Below are positions 49,005 to 58,938 of a DNA stretch of 64,000 nucleotides, piece after piece. Position numbers and translations under genes: made by a program. A model generated the notes under the pieces. It was not told where the DNA came from and ran no database searches. It saw only the letters and a program-made list of their open reading frames with translations. Location of the stretch: NCBI GenBank assembly GCA_028281105.1, contig JANQKQ010000050.1:18433-82432 (forward strand). The letters run 5' to 3'. The stretch comes from Rhizobiaceae bacterium. GTDB taxonomy: Bacteria > Pseudomonadota > Alphaproteobacteria > Rhizobiales > Rhizobiaceae. Numbering within the stretch: position 1 is the first letter of the stretch; each line of letters starts with the position of its first letter.

Positions 49005-51410
49005 CTAGCCGCGCAGCATGCCACCGGTAGCCTTTTCCACGTTCTGCACGATCTTCGCGCCCACCGCGTCGATCTCCTCATCCGTGAGCGTGTGATCGAT
49101 CGGCTGCAAGGTGACCTCGATGGCCAGCGACTTCTTGGCCGCGCCCAGGCTTTCGTCCTCGAAGACGTCGAACAGCGAGACCTGCGCGATCAGCTTCTTC
49201 TCGGCGCCGGCGGCGGCGCGAATAAGGCTCGCCGCATCCACTTCGCTATCGACGATGAAGGCGAAGTCGCGGCGCACCGACTGAAGATCGGAGACCTCAA
49301 GCGGCGTCTTGGTGCGGGTGGCCTTGCGCCGCGGCTCGGGCAGCGCGTCGAGCCGCACCTCGAAGCCGCAGATCGGACCGGAGACGTCGAGCGCGTCCAG
49401 GGTCAGCGGATGAATTTCGCCGAAGGTTCCCAACACCAGTTTCGGTCCCAGCTGCAGGGTCCCGGACCGGCCGGGGTGATACCAGTCCGGCCCGCCGGGC
49501 GCGATCTGCACCTTGGCCGTGTCGAGACCGCAGGCCTCCAGCACCGCCAGGGCATCGGCCTTGGCGTCGAACACGTCCACGGGCGCCGCCACGCCCTGCC
49601 AGCTTCGTCCCGCCCCGGTCAGCCGCGCGGTGCCGCGACGGATGCCGCCGGCTACCTCCTTCTGGTCCGCCGGTTCCTCGCCTTGGAAGGTATGGTCGAC
49701 CTCGAACAGCGCCACATCGCCGACGCCACGATCGGCGTTGCGCTGGGCCGCCGCGATCAGGCCGGGCAGCAGCGACGGGCGCATGACGCCCATGTCGGCC
49801 GAGATCGGATTGGCAAGCCGCGGTCCGCCGCCGAAAATCGCCGCATCATCGCCCGGGATGAAGGTCCAGGTCACCGCCTCCGCCATGCCGCGCGCCGCCA
49901 GCGCCCGCTTGGCGTTGCGCCGCCGCGTCTGCGCGGTGGTCAGCATCCTGCCCGCCACCGCGCCCATGCGCGGCAGCGGCTTGGGCTCGATCCGGTCGAC
50001 GCCGTGCACGCGCATGATCTCCTCGACCAGGTCGGCCTTGCCGGCGACATCCGGCCGCCAGGAAGGCACCGCCACCTGCACCGTTTCGCTCGTTCCGTTC
50101 ACCTGGAAGCCAAGCCGGCTCAGAATGGTCTTGCTCTGATCGAAATCCACCGCCAGGCCGGTCAGCCGCTCCACCTCGGCCAGCGGGAAGTCGACCACCA
50201 GGTCGGGCTGCGGCGTCTTGCCGGCAACCACCATCTGCGAAACTTCACCGCCGCACAGTTCCACGATCAGCGCGGCCGCATGGTCGCATCCCGGCTCCAT
50301 CATCGCCGGATCGACACCGCGCTCGAAGCGATAGCGCGCGTCCGACTGAACCCCCAGATCGCGCCCGGTGCGCGCCACGTTGAGCGGTTCCCACAGCGCC
50401 GATTCCACCAGCACGTTGACGGTCTCGTCGGTACAACCGGATTCCTCGCCGCCCATGATGCCGGCCAGCGATTCCACGCCGTTGTCGTCGGCGATCACGC
50501 ACATTTCGGGCGTCAGCTTATAGGTCTTGCCGTCCAGCGCCGGCACGCTTTCGCCTTTTTCGGCGCGACGCACCACCAGATCGCCGGCCACCTTGTCGGC
50601 GTCGAACACGTGCAGCGGCCGGCCCAGGTCGTAGGTGACGTAGTTGGTGATATCGACCAGGGCGGAGATCGGCCGCAGGCCGATGGCGATCAGCCGCTGT
50701 TGCATCCATCTCGGGCTGGGTCCGTTCTTGACGCCGCGAACCATGCGCAGCGCGAAAGCCGGGCAAAGGCTCTCGCCATCGGGAAAGTGCAACTTCACGT
50801 CGACCGGGCAGGGGAACTTGGCCTCGGGCGCCGGCTTCATGCGGGTCTTGACCTTGCCCAGGCCGGCCGCTTCCAGATCGCGGGCGATTCCCGAAACCCC
50901 CAGCGCGTCCGGCCGGTTCGGCGTGATCCCGATCTCGATGACCGGGTCGTCGAGGCCCGCATAGGCGGCGAACGGCGTTCCCACCGGCGCGTCCTCGGGC
51001 AAATCGATGATGCCGTCATGCTCATCGGATATGTCGAGCTCGCGCTCGGAGCACATCATGCCGTGACTTTCCACGCCACGGATGTTGCCCACCGCCAGAT
51101 CGAGATCGATGCCCGGGATGTAGGTGCCCGGCGCCGCGAACGCGCCGACCAGGCCCGCCCGCGCGTTCGGCGCCCCGCAGACCACCTGCACCGGCTTGCC
51201 GTCGCCGGCGTCCACGGAAAGCACCTTCAGCTTGTCGGCGTTCGGATGCCGTTCCGCGCTGATCACGCGAGCGATGGTGAACGGCCTATAGGCGGCCCGG
51301 TCGTCGAGCGCCTCGACCTCCAGCCCGATCATCGTCAGCGTCTCGACGATCCGCTCCAGCGATGCGTCGGTTTCAAGATGATCCTTCAGCCAGGATAGGG
51401 TGAATTTCAT
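49005..51410 (-). CDS. pheT: Phenylalanyl-tRNA synthetase beta subunit
   Basis: 801 residues, full length. N-terminal segment [15 protein letters not shown] and an EMAP/tRNA-binding domain (about 40-150), B3/B4 editing region, B5 domain (about 405-480), catalytic-like core and C-terminal anticodon-binding ferredoxin-like domain ([14 protein letters not shown]). Forms an alpha2-beta2 enzyme with PheS. It is normally 0-50 bases after pheS; here two small genes lie between them, so its expression depends on read-through of that insertion or on its own signals. Confidence 0.97.
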   Translation of the reverse strand: MKFTLSWLKDHLETDASLERIVETLTMIGLEVEALDDRAAYRPFTIARVISAERHPNADKLKVLSVDAGDGKPVQVVCGAPNARAGLVGAFAAPGTYIPGIDLDLAVGNIRGVESHGMMCSERELDISDEHDGIIDLPEDAPVGTPFAAYAGLDDPVIEIGITPNRPDALGVSGIARDLEAAGLGKVKTRMKPAPEAKFPCPVDVKLHFPDGESLCPAFALRMVRGVKNGPSPRWMQQRLIAIGLRPISALVDITNYVTYDLGRPLHVFDADKVAGDLVVRRAEKGESVPALDGKTYKLTPEMCVIADDNGVESLAGIMGGEESGCTDETVNVLVESALWEPLNVARTGRDLGVQSDARYRFERGVDPAMMEPGCDHAAALIVELCGGEVSQMVVAGKTPQPDLVVDFPLAEVERLTGLAVDFDQSKTILSRLGFQVNGTSETVQVAVPSWRPDVAGKADLVEEIMRVHGVDRIEPKPLPRMGAVAGRMLTTAQTRRRNAKRALAARGMAEAVTWTFIPGDDAAIFGGGPRLANPISADMGVMRPSLLPGLIAAAQRNADRGVGDVALFEVDHTFQGEEPADQKEVAGGIRRGTARLTGAGRSWQGVAAPVDVFDAKADALAVLEACGLDTAKVQIAPGGPDWYHPGRSGTLQLGPKLVLGTFGEIHPLTLDALDVSGPICGFEVRLDALPEPRRKATRTKTPLEVSDLQSVRRDFAFIVDSEVDAASLIRAAAGAEKKLIAQVSLFDVFEDESLGAAKKSLAIEVTLQPIDHTLTDEEIDAVGAKIVQNVEKATGGMLRG

Positions 51411-51463
51411 TGGTCTGGTCCTGTGCCGGCGGGTGCCTGGCGGGTGAAAGTCCCGCCTGGAAC

Positions 51464-51739
51464 CTACGCCACTTCCATGGGTTGTTTGGCGCCGGGCGCC
51501 TTGCGCCCATGCAGCATGCCATCCACGGATATATCCTCATCGAGTTCCGGCCAGTGGATGCCATCTCTCATCAACTCAACCTGGTTTCGCTGTGCAGGGC
51601 TTGCTTTCAGCAGCCGCGGATACCACCACAACGGCGTTGAAACCTGACGTCCGTCCGCCAGGCGCACATGCAGATTGTGCGGATCGCACCAGGCCTCGAT
51701 CGGACGGTCCTTTTCCACATAATCAGACGAAGAAGTCAT
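51464..51739 (-). CDS. DUF2442 domain protein, partner of DUF4160
   Basis: 91 residues from the ATG at 51739. Matches the DUF2442 pattern: [21 protein letters not shown] (DGR and W-x-PRLL), then [19 protein letters not shown]. It overlaps the DUF4160 gene by 17 bases and precedes pheT by 53. DUF2442 and DUF4160 genes often occur as a pair, and the pair has the size, overlap and patchy distribution of type II toxin-antitoxin modules; the antitoxin role of DUF2442 is inference. Found inside the pheS-pheT operon, which is unusual. Confidence 0.88.
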   Translation of the reverse strand: MTSSSDYVEKDRPIEAWCDPHNLHVRLADGRQVSTPLWWYPRLLKASPAQRNQVELMRDGIHWPELDEDISVDGMLHGRKAPGAKQPMEVA

Positions 51740-51956
51740 TCCATGCCTCCAAAAACCGTTCCCTATTTTCCGCCACAACCTTCACAATGCGTCCAATCTC
51801 CACGTCACCAAATCCGAACCGCTTAGCCACGCTCAAGTCCGAAAGCCATATTTTGGCCTGGCCGTCCCCGCCGACAACGTGAACATGCGGCGGCTCATGG
51901 CCATCGGACGAATAGAAGTAGTAGCGATATTGTCCTTCCCTAAGAACCGTTGGCAT
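51723..51956 (-). CDS. DUF4160 domain protein, possible toxin of a TA-like pair
   Basis: 77 residues, full length for DUF4160: [20 protein letters not shown], the diagnostic EPPHVHV, AKIWLSDLSVAKRFGFGDVE and a C-terminal helix [13 protein letters not shown]. The conserved His pair in PPHVHV could be catalytic or metal-binding, but no activity is established to my knowledge. The start codon overlaps the pheS stop as TAATG, so translation is coupled to an essential gene. If this is a toxin, loss of the module would be constrained by the operon. Confidence 0.88.
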   Translation of the reverse strand: MPTVLREGQYRYYFYSSDGHEPPHVHVVGGDGQAKIWLSDLSVAKRFGFGDVEIGRIVKVVAENRERFLEAWNDFFV

Positions 51957-53038
51957 TAACTGCTCAACCCAGCGAACAGGGTCGGGATGTCGAGCGGGCG
52001 GAAGCCGTAGTGATCTAGCCAGCGCGCGTCGGCGTCGAAGAAGGCGCGCAGATCGGGCATGCCGTATTTGAGCATGGCGATCCGGTCGATGCCCATGCCC
52101 CAGGCAAAGCCCTGATATTCGTCCGGGTCGAGCCCGCCCGCCCGCAGAACGTTCGGGTGGACCATGCCGCAGCCCAATATCTCCATCCAGTCCTCACCCT
52201 CGCCGAAGCGCACTTCGGACCCGCGCCGGTCGCATTGGATGTCCAATTCCAGCGAGGGCTCGGTGAACGGGAAGTGGGACGGCCGGAACCGCATCTTGAC
52301 CGCGTCGACCTCGAAGAACGCCCGGCAGAACTCCTCCAGCACCCAGCGCATGTGCGCCACCGTCGACGTGGTGTCGACCACCAGCCCTTCGAGCTGGTGG
52401 AACATCGGCGTGTGGGTGGCGTCCGAATCGCATCGGTAGGTCTTGCCCGGAATGACGATGCGGATCGGCGGGCGCTGCGCCTCCATGGTGCGGATCTGCA
52501 CCGGCGAGGTATGGGTGCGAAGAAGCTTGCGCCCGCCCGCCTCGTCGGGCTCCAGAAAGAAGGTGTCGTGCATCTCGCGGGCGGGGTGGCCCTCGGGGAA
52601 GTTGAGCGCGGTGAAGTTGTAATAGTCCGTCTCGATGTCCGGGCCCTCGGCCACCGCGAAGCCCATGTCGGAGAAGATCGCCGTGATCTCGTCGATCACC
52701 TGGGTGATCGGGTGGATGCGGCCGGTCAGCGAAGGCGAGGGGCGCACCGGCAATGTCACGTCGACCGACTGGGCCGCCAGTTGCTCGGCGATCGCCTGGC
52801 GCCGCAGCACCTGGCGGCGCTCGGCGATGGCCTCGGTGATGGCGGTCTTCAGACCGTTGAGCGCTGGACCCATATGCTGGCGCTCCTCGGCACTCATCGA
52901 ACCGAGCGTGCGCATGCGTTGGGAGATCGATCCCTTCTTGCCCAGCGCGGCGACCCGCACCGCCTCCAGCGCCGCCTCGTCGTCGGCGGCGTCGAGGCTT
53001 GCGAGGATTTCGGTTTCCAGTTCTTGCAGCTCAGACAT
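51956..53038 (-). CDS. pheS: Phenylalanyl-tRNA synthetase alpha subunit
   Basis: 360 residues from the ATG at 53038. N-terminal coiled coil (about 1-90) that contacts tRNA, then class II catalytic domain: motif 1 region [27 protein letters not shown], motif 2 [20 protein letters not shown] and motif 3 [16 protein letters not shown]. Its stop codon overlaps the ATG of the DUF4160 gene. Upstream lies rplT. Confidence 0.97.
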   Translation of the reverse strand: MSELQELETEILASLDAADDEAALEAVRVAALGKKGSISQRMRTLGSMSAEERQHMGPALNGLKTAITEAIAERRQVLRRQAIAEQLAAQSVDVTLPVRPSPSLTGRIHPITQVIDEITAIFSDMGFAVAEGPDIETDYYNFTALNFPEGHPAREMHDTFFLEPDEAGGRKLLRTHTSPVQIRTMEAQRPPIRIVIPGKTYRCDSDATHTPMFHQLEGLVVDTTSTVAHMRWVLEEFCRAFFEVDAVKMRFRPSHFPFTEPSLELDIQCDRRGSEVRFGEGEDWMEILGCGMVHPNVLRAGGLDPDEYQGFAWGMGIDRIAMLKYGMPDLRAFFDADARWLDHYGFRPLDIPTLFAGLSS

Positions 53039-53081
53039 GAACTTGTCCTTGGCTAAGCGATCATCTTTCGTCAACAAGCGA

Positions 53082-53111
53082 AACCCGCCCTGGCGGCAGC
53101 CAGCGCGGGTT
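53082..53111 (-). terminator. Hairpin between rplT and pheS
   Basis: Arms AACCCGC-C-CTGGC and GCCAG-C-GCGGGTT flank a GGCA loop (plus-strand reading 53082-53111), a 12-bp stem with one mismatch. On the minus strand it follows rplT by about 40 bases and precedes pheS by about 45. The T-run is weak. It could partly terminate rpmI-rplT or attenuate pheST. Confidence 0.5.
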
Positions 53112-53147
53112 CCCGAAACGGTCGAAAAGGGTGGGAAGCGCGCCGGC

Positions 53148-53549
53148 CTATCGCACCGCGGATTCAAACGCGTTGGGCGTGGTTTCCTTCAGATATGCGA
53201 GCGCCTGCTTGGCGTTCGCCACCAGGGAGGCGAACGCTTCGGGCTCGTGGATGGCGATGTCGGAGAGCACCTTGCGGTCGACCTCGATACCGGCCTTGCC
53301 CAGCCCGTCGATCAGTCTCGCATAGGTCAGCCCGTGCTCGCGCGCGGCCGCGTTGATGCGCTGGATCCAAAGCGAGCGGAAATTGCGCTTGCGCGCCTTG
53401 CGGTCGCGATAGGCGTATTGCGCGGCCTTCTCGACCGCCTGCTTGGCGACCCGGATGGTGTTCTTGCGTCGGCCGTAATAGCCCTTGGCCTTTTTCAGCA
53501 CCTTCTTGTGCTTGGCGTGCGAGGTAACCCCGCGTTTGACACGTGCCAT
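53148..53549 (-). CDS. rplT: 50S ribosomal protein L20
   Basis: 133 residues, very basic: [20 protein letters not shown] and [20 protein letters not shown], then [20 protein letters not shown] and the globular C-terminus. L20 is an early assembly protein and in many bacteria represses its own operon. 40 bases downstream of rpmI. Confidence 0.97.
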   Translation of the reverse strand: MARVKRGVTSHAKHKKVLKKAKGYYGRRKNTIRVAKQAVEKAAQYAYRDRKARKRNFRSLWIQRINAAAREHGLTYARLIDGLGKAGIEVDRKVLSDIAIHEPEAFASLVANAKQALAYLKETTPNAFESAVR

Positions 53550-53589
53550 GATCGAATATCCTTCGTTTGCCCGGTTGGTCGTGCGCGGT

Positions 53590-53787
53590 TCAGCCGTACG
53601 GCATGAACTTCTTGACGATGCGCGCGTCAGGCGGGCTCATCACGGTGGTGCCGCGGGCCTGGCGAATGAACTTGTTGGAGCGCTTGATCATGCCGTGCTG
53701 CTTGCCGGCCTGCTGCACCTTCACCTTGCCGGTGGCGGTGATCTTGAAGCGCTTCTTGGCGCTCGACTTGGTCTTCATCTTGGGCAT
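53590..53787 (-). CDS. rpmI: 50S ribosomal protein L35
   Basis: 65 residues from the ATG at 53787 ([20 protein letters not shown]), with a GGGAG ribosome-binding site; the longer open frame upstream has no ribosomal-protein content. Normally rpmI follows infC directly. Here infC is 1.5 kb away with an oppositely transcribed gene between them. Confidence 0.96.
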   Translation of the reverse strand: MPKMKTKSSAKKRFKITATGKVKVQQAGKQHGMIKRSNKFIRQARGTTVMSPPDARIVKKFMPYG

Positions 53788-54010
53788 TTGCGAGTTGCTC
53801 CCTTCATGCGCCGGCGTTCGCCGCCGACCGGAAGTTTCAAGAAAATCAAAAAGCCCCGCGGACCAAAGCGGAGCCTTCGCTTCATTGGCCGCCATGGCAT
53901 GCCCTGCCAGGCGGCCAGCCGCGCGGTTTATAGACCCTCAAACATGGCCGCGCAAGGGCCGGTTCGATGACCGGTTGCGCCGGGCCCGCCGGTTCTGGCA
54001 AGCTGCGTTC

Positions 54011-55147
54011 ATGAACTTTCGCGAACCCAGTTTCACCGTCGGCATCGAGGAGGAATATCTGCTCGTCGACGTCGAAAGCCGCGATCTGGCCGGCGCGCCG
54101 GACGCGCTGATGAGCGCGTGCGCCAATGAGCTGCAAGGCCAGGTGAGCCCGGAGTTCCTGCAGTGTCAGATCGAGGTGGGCACGCGGGTTTGCGACACCG
54201 TCGCCGCGGCGCGTAGCGATCTGGCCAACCTGCGTTCCACCATCGCCCGCCTCGCCGGCGAGCACGGCATGGCCCCGATGGCGGCGTCGGCCCACCCTTT
54301 CGCCGATTGGCATGTCCAAAGCTTCACCGACAAGGAGCGCTACCACTCGCTGGCGCGCGATCTGGCCGGCGTTGCCCGGCGCATGCTGATCTGCGGCATG
54401 CACGTGCATGTGGGCATCGAGGACGACGAGCTGCGCATCGATCTGCTAAGCCAGGTGCCCTACTTCCTGCCCCATCTGTTGGCGTTGTCGACGTCGTCGC
54501 CGTTCTGGCAGGGCCACGAGACGGGGCTCAAGTCCTACCGTCTGACCGTGTTCGACAATCTGCCGCGCACCGGCCTACCGCCGGAGTTCGCCTCGTTCGC
54601 CGAGTTCCAGCGCACGGTCCAGATCATCATCAACACCGGCCTGATCGAGGATTCCACCAAGATCTGGTGGGACGTGCGCCCGTCGGACAAGTTCCCCACC
54701 CTGGAAGTGCGCATTTGCGACGTCTCACCGCGGCTTGACGACGCCATATCCATCGCCGCGATCACCCAGTCCCTGCTGCGCATGCTGTATCGGCTGCGCC
54801 GCGACAACAAGCGCTGGCGCAAGTACGACAACTTCCTGGTGCGCGAGAACCGCTGGCGCGCTCAGCGCTACGGTACTTCCGAAGGCTTGATCGACTTCGG
54901 TCTGGGCGAGGTCGTCGCCTATGAGGACCTTCTGGAAGAGATCATCGAACTGCTGGAGCCGGACGCCGAGGCGCTGTCTTGTCTCGACGAGTTGTACGCG
55001 ACCCGCGCGATCCCGAAATCCGGCACTTCCGCCGACCGGCAGCTGGCCGTCTACCGCCAGGCGATCGAGGCCGGAGCGGATGAGACCGAAGCGCTCAAAG
55101 CCGTTGTCGATTCACTGGTGGCGGAAACGGTAGCAGGGCTGGACTAG
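54011..55147 (+). CDS. Carboxylate-amine ligase, YbdK-type (GCS2 family)
   Basis: 378 residues from the ATG at 54011. Glutamate-cysteine ligase family 2 motifs: [12 protein letters not shown] at the start, [25 protein letters not shown] (about residue 138), and [21 protein letters not shown]. coli YbdK has only weak gamma-glutamylcysteine synthetase activity, so the real substrate is uncertain. gshB is at 3.2 kb, but no classical gshA is in the window. It sits between rpmI and infC on the opposite strand, splitting the usual infC-rpmI-rplT operon. Confidence 0.92.
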   Translation: MNFREPSFTVGIEEEYLLVDVESRDLAGAPDALMSACANELQGQVSPEFLQCQIEVGTRVCDTVAAARSDLANLRSTIARLAGEHGMAPMAASAHPFADWHVQSFTDKERYHSLARDLAGVARRMLICGMHVHVGIEDDELRIDLLSQVPYFLPHLLALSTSSPFWQGHETGLKSYRLTVFDNLPRTGLPPEFASFAEFQRTVQIIINTGLIEDSTKIWWDVRPSDKFPTLEVRICDVSPRLDDAISIAAITQSLLRMLYRLRRDNKRWRKYDNFLVRENRWRAQRYGTSEGLIDFGLGEVVAYEDLLEEIIELLEPDAEALSCLDELYATRAIPKSGTSADRQLAVYRQAIEAGADETEALKAVVDSLVAETVAGLD

Positions 55148-55167
55148 GGTCTTGCCGGCTTTCCAGG

Positions 55168-55265
55168 GCGTCATCCTTGGGCTTGTCCCAAGGATCTAAG
55201 CCCCTATCCAGGCTGAGTGGCTTTGCCGATCGCATTGGATCCTCGCCACAAGGGCGAGGATGACG
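55168..55265. repeat. Composite inverted-repeat element between ybdK-type gene and infC
   Basis: GCGTCATCCTTGGG...CCCAAGGATC is one hairpin (about 55168-55196) and GGATCCTCGCC...GGCGAGGATGACG another (about 55235-55265); the outer ends CGTCATCC and GGATGACG are also complementary. This resembles intergenic repeats common in alphaproteobacterial chromosomes. It separates two convergent genes and may act as a terminator for both. Confidence 0.75.
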
Positions 55266-55317
55266 AAGGCTGGGCGGGGCGAAACTGCTTAAACGTGAAA
55301 CGTGATAGGGTGGTCGC

Positions 55318-55857
55318 TCACCGCACCGGAGAGACCACCATCACCATCTGGCGGCCTTCCAGCTTCGGCTCGGCCTCGACCTTGGAGATGTCTTCGATCT
55401 CGCCGCGCACCTTTTCCAGCAGTTCCAGGCCCAGTTCCTGGTGCGCCATCTCGCGGCCGCGAAACCGCATGGTCACCTTGACCTTGTCGCCTTCGTCGAG
55501 GAACTTGCGCACCGCCCGCATCTTCACGTCATAGTCGTGCGTGTCGATGTTCGGACGCATCTTGATTTCCTTGACGTCCTGGGTCTTCTGCTTCTTGCGC
55601 GCTTCCGCGGCCTTTTTCTGCGACTGGTATTTGTATTTGCCCAGGTCCAGAATCTTGCAGATCGGCGGGCTGTTGTTGGGTGAGATTTCCACCAGGTCGA
55701 GGCCCTGATCGCGGGCCAATTCCATGGCATCCTGGGTGGCCATCACCCCCCGGTTTTCTCCGTCCGAATCGATCAGCTGGACTTCCGGGATCTGTATTTC
55801 CGAATTGGCCCTCGGGCCCTCCTTCTTCGGCGCTTGCGCTCTATGGGGTCGGCGAAT
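55318..55857 (-). CDS. infC: Translation initiation factor IF-3 (ATT start)
   Basis: Best start is ATT (AAT at 55855-55857 on the plus strand), preceded by AAGGAG with 9-nt spacing. It gives 179 residues beginning [20 protein letters not shown] after the initiator, as in rhizobial IF-3; the ATG at 55944 would add 29 residues of unrelated Arg/Lys-rich sequence. Domains: N-terminal ([33 protein letters not shown]), Lys-rich linker, C-terminal ([20 protein letters not shown]). AUU initiation lets IF-3 repress its own translation, because IF-3 discriminates against that codon. Confidence 0.96.
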   Translation of the reverse strand: MRRPHRAQAPKKEGPRANSEIQIPEVQLIDSDGENRGVMATQDAMELARDQGLDLVEISPNNSPPICKILDLGKYKYQSQKKAAEARKKQKTQDVKEIKMRPNIDTHDYDVKMRAVRKFLDEGDKVKVTMRFRGREMAHQELGLELLEKVRGEIEDISKVEAEPKLEGRQMVMVVSPVR

Positions 55858-56052
55858 GGTCGTTGGCTCCTTGACTGTTGCTCGTCGCGGGCGGCATTTG
55901 CGGTTGCGTTTGGTGTTTTCCCGCCCGATGCAAATCACTTGCAAGGGCGGTTTGTTAGCACAACCCGCTGGCCAAAGTCATGCGAAATTGATAGGGGCGG
56001 AGCGGCCGCCGGCCGTGGCTGCGGCCGGCCTCATCGATCGCCAATTCCTGCC

Positions 56053-56850
56053 ATGACGACCGACAACGACATCGCAACCACCTTTCTGCAAGTCGGCCCG
56101 CAGGGCGACGAACGGCAGATTGCCGTGCGCCATCGCGAAGGCGCTTCGCCCGGCCTGGTGTGGCTGGGCGGCTACCGCTCCGACATGATCGGCACCAAGG
56201 CCGAGTCCCTGGACCAATGGGCGGGCGCGATCGGTCTCGCCTGCTGCCGGCACGACTATTCCGGCCACGGCGAATCCGGCGGCGAGTTTATCGACGGTAC
56301 GATTTCGCGCTGGCTCGAAGAGAGCCTGGCGGTGTTCGAGGCCCACACCAAGGGCCCGCAGATCCTGATCGGCTCGTCCATGGGCGCGTGGATCGCGTTG
56401 CGCATGGTGCAGGAATTGGCGGCGGCGAACCGCGGCGACCGCGTGACCGGCATGGTGCTGATCGCGCCGGCCCCCGACTTCACCCACGAATTGATGGCGC
56501 CCAACCTGACCGACGCGGCCCGCCGGCAGCTGGACGAGCGCGGCTTCATGGAGGAGCCGTCGGACTATTCGCACGAGCCCAACGTCTTCACCAAGGCGTT
56601 GTTCGACGACGGCGAGGCCAACCGGGTGATGGACGGGTCGATCCGAACCGGCTGCCCGGTGCACATCGTCCAGGGCATGCGCGACGAGGACGTGCCACAT
56701 GCCCACGCGCTGAAGCTGCTGAGCCTGCTGCCCGACGAGCAGGTGGCGATGACGCTGGTCAAAGACGGCGACCACCGCCTGTCGCGCGATGAAGACATCG
56801 CGCTGCTGCTGCGGGTGCTGGCCGCCATGGTCGAGGATGTTCGCGCGTGA
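56053..56850 (+). CDS. Alpha/beta hydrolase
   Basis: 265 residues. Nucleophile elbow GSSMGAW (Ser about residue 116), catalytic Asp in GMRDEDVPHAHA and His in KDGDHRLSR, with oxyanion-type start VWLGGYRSDM and DYSGHGES. Similar to the ABHD10/BEM46-like small hydrolases that sit divergent from infC in rhizobia; substrate unknown (thioesters, acyl groups or lysophospholipids are candidates). Its stop overlaps the rluA start (GTGA). Confidence 0.9.
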   Translation: MTTDNDIATTFLQVGPQGDERQIAVRHREGASPGLVWLGGYRSDMIGTKAESLDQWAGAIGLACCRHDYSGHGESGGEFIDGTISRWLEESLAVFEAHTKGPQILIGSSMGAWIALRMVQELAAANRGDRVTGMVLIAPAPDFTHELMAPNLTDAARRQLDERGFMEEPSDYSHEPNVFTKALFDDGEANRVMDGSIRTGCPVHIVQGMRDEDVPHAHALKLLSLLPDEQVAMTLVKDGDHRLSRDEDIALLLRVLAAMVEDVRA

Positions 56851-57500
56851 CCGCCTTCGCCTACGCGCCGCCCGTCGACGATCTCGACATAATCCATGCC
56901 GACGATGACATCCTCGTGCTTAACAAGCCCGCCGGCCTGCTGAGCGTGCCGGGCAAGTCCGCCGACCTGGCCGACTGCGTCGAGGCCCGCGCCCGCGCCG
57001 CCTACCCTTGCGCCACCATGGTCCACCGGCTCGACATGGCCACCTCCGGCGTGATGGTGGCCGCGCTCAACCGCGCCGCTCACCGCCATCTCGGCCTGCA
57101 GTTCGAGCGTCGGCATGTGGAAAAGACCTATGTAGCCCGGGTCCGGGGCGCCATGCGGGACGAGGAAGGCACGATAGACCTGCCGCTGCGCTGCGACTGG
57201 CCGAACAGGCCAAAGCAGATGGTCGATCACGAACTGGGGCGGTCCGCGCTCACCGACTGGCGGGTGCTGGCGCGCGAAAGCGGCGCCACACGGGTGGCGC
57301 TGTCGCCGCGCACCGGCCGCTCCCATCAGTTGCGCGTTCATATGGCCGCGCTCGGCCATCCGATCCTGGGCGATGAGTTCTACGCGCCCGCGCCGGTCCG
57401 ACGGGCCGCCGACCGGCTGCAACTGCATGCGGAACGGCTGGCGTTCTTTCACCCGGCCGACGGCCGCAGGTGCGTTTTTTTCGTTCCGTGCCCGTTCTGA
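56847..57500 (+). CDS. rluA: Dual-specificity rRNA/tRNA pseudouridine synthase RluA
   Basis: 217 residues from a GTG start. Close to E. coli RluA (219) throughout: LNKPAGLLSVPGKSADLADC, catalytic HRLDMATSGVMV, DLPLRCDWPNRPKQMV and TGRSHQLRVHMAALGHPILG. No S4 domain, as expected for RluA rather than RluC/D. Converts U746 of 23S rRNA and U32 of some tRNAs in E. coli. Coupled to the preceding hydrolase by a 4-base overlap. Confidence 0.94.
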   Translation: MTAFAYAPPVDDLDIIHADDDILVLNKPAGLLSVPGKSADLADCVEARARAAYPCATMVHRLDMATSGVMVAALNRAAHRHLGLQFERRHVEKTYVARVRGAMRDEEGTIDLPLRCDWPNRPKQMVDHELGRSALTDWRVLARESGATRVALSPRTGRSHQLRVHMAALGHPILGDEFYAPAPVRRAADRLQLHAERLAFFHPADGRRCVFFVPCPF

Positions 57501-57538
57501 TATTGAAACCGCAACGGCCTCAGGCCATCTGCTGAACG

Positions 57539-58585
57539 ATGACCCCAACCGAACGCCAGCGCCTGCACGGACCGGACCTTGCCCGTTTCGTCGCGTTCGC
57601 CGGCATGGTGATCGTCAACTTTCACATCGTCATGGGCGCCGAGGCGGACACCGGGCCGTTGTCATCGTTCGTGAACTTCCTGGGCGGCAAGGCCGCGGCC
57701 ACGTTCGTGGTGCTCGCCGGGCTCGGCCTGGGTCTCGCCGCCGGCGCGGGCCGCTCCAGCTTCGCGCTGACCGCCCGCCGCGCCGCTTTCCTGCTGGTGG
57801 TCGGCCTCGTCAACATGACCGTGTTCGACGCCGATATCCTGCACTATTACGCCTTCTATTTCCTCTTCGCCGGTTTGGTGATCGGCTGGTCGACGCGCTG
57901 GCTGATCGCGGCAATGGCCGCCCTGTCGCTCGCCTTCGTCGTCATGCTGCTGGCGCTCGACTACGATAAGGGCTGGAACTGGGACACCTATACCTATTCC
58001 GGCTTCTGGACCGTCGACGGCTTTGTCCGCAACCTGTTCTTCAACGGCTGGCACCCGGTGGCGCCATGGCTGGCGTTCGCCCTGTACGGCATCGTGCTGT
58101 CGCGGCTCGACCTGGCCAGTCGCAGGGTGGCTTGGCGGCTGACTCTGGTTGGTCTGGCGACCGTCGTCGCCGTCAGCGTCCTTTCCGCCTGGCTGATGGC
58201 CGTGGTTGCGCAAAGCGATGCCGAAGCCGCCAACCTGTTCACCACCAGCCCGATTCCACCGATGCCGCTCTATGTGATCGCCGGCATGGGCTCGGCCGCC
58301 TTCGTCATCGGCGCCTGTCTGCTGATCACCGCCTCACCGGTGATCACGGGCGCATTGAGCCCGCTCATCGCCGCCGGCCGCCAGACCCTGACGCTGTACA
58401 TCGCCCACATCCTGATCGGCATGGGCGCGCTGGAGGCGCTGGGCCTGATAGAAGAGCGCTCGACGGCCGAATCCGTGATTGCCAGCGGCACTTTCTGCGC
58501 ACTCGCGGTCACCTATGCCTGGCTGTGCAAGCGCTGGTTCAAGCGCGGCCCCGCCGAAGCGGCGATGCGCGCCGTGGCCGGCTAA
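57539..58585 (+). CDS. Multi-pass membrane protein, DUF418/DUF1624-like acyltransferase family
   Basis: 348 residues with about nine hydrophobic segments. The N-terminus RLHGPDLARFVAFAGMVIVN has the R-x4-D-x-AR pattern of DUF1624/DUF418 proteins, and ADILHYYAFYFLFA and GRQTLTLYIAHILIG fit the same group, which is related to membrane O- and N-acyltransferases. What it modifies, if anything, is unknown. It starts 38 bases after rluA and may be co-transcribed. Ends before a dispersed repeat. Confidence 0.78.
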   Translation: MTPTERQRLHGPDLARFVAFAGMVIVNFHIVMGAEADTGPLSSFVNFLGGKAAATFVVLAGLGLGLAAGAGRSSFALTARRAAFLLVVGLVNMTVFDADILHYYAFYFLFAGLVIGWSTRWLIAAMAALSLAFVVMLLALDYDKGWNWDTYTYSGFWTVDGFVRNLFFNGWHPVAPWLAFALYGIVLSRLDLASRRVAWRLTLVGLATVVAVSVLSAWLMAVVAQSDAEAANLFTTSPIPPMPLYVIAGMGSAAFVIGACLLITASPVITGALSPLIAAGRQTLTLYIAHILIGMGALEALGLIEERSTAESVIASGTFCALAVTYAWLCKRWFKRGPAEAAMRAVAG

Positions 58586-58616
58586 CAGATCGCCGCCGGC
58601 TGCAACTGCCCCGTTC

Positions 58617-58838
58617 CGAACCCGCCAGGGTTCGCAAGCGCGACCGCGCGCCGGCCGGTCAGGCCGCCCCGTCGGAGGCCCGAGCGAAGCGAGGATTAGC
58701 CGTGAGACAAACAAAACTCAGGCTCTCGGCGTTTCTGCGAAACGCCTGCCGCTGCGAGTCCTCGCCCCGTGGCCGACTCGGATGACATTTTGCGTTGCAA
58801 AATGTCTATGCCCGAACGTAGCGAGGAAGTGCCGCGAG
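58617..58838. repeat. Dispersed intergenic repeat, third and fourth copies, plus 10-bp hairpin
   Basis: 58617-58702 repeats the module of 4236-4460 (GGTTCGCAAGCGCGA, GCGCCGGCCGGTCAGGCCG, then CCCGAGCGAAGCGAGGATTA). 58811-58838 is a degenerate version of its tail. Between them: GGCGTTT/AAACGCC (about 58727-58745) and a perfect 10-bp stem GACATTTTGC 58784-58793 with GCAAAATGTC 58797-58806 (3-nt loop). The remainder of the 353-base gap to 58938 shows nothing else. Confidence 0.75.
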
Positions 58839-58938
58839 ACATAAAATACAACCACATATTCTTGAATTGGCCCGGCCCATGACCGATCCTAAATAAAACC
58901 CAGATCCGCATCGGCCCAGCTAGGAAACGCCCGACATC

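Noticed and set aside
49092..51398. 768-codon plus-strand frame opposite pheT
   Set aside because: Exactly antisense to pheT, rich in His/Arg/Gln, no motif; typical shadow frame.
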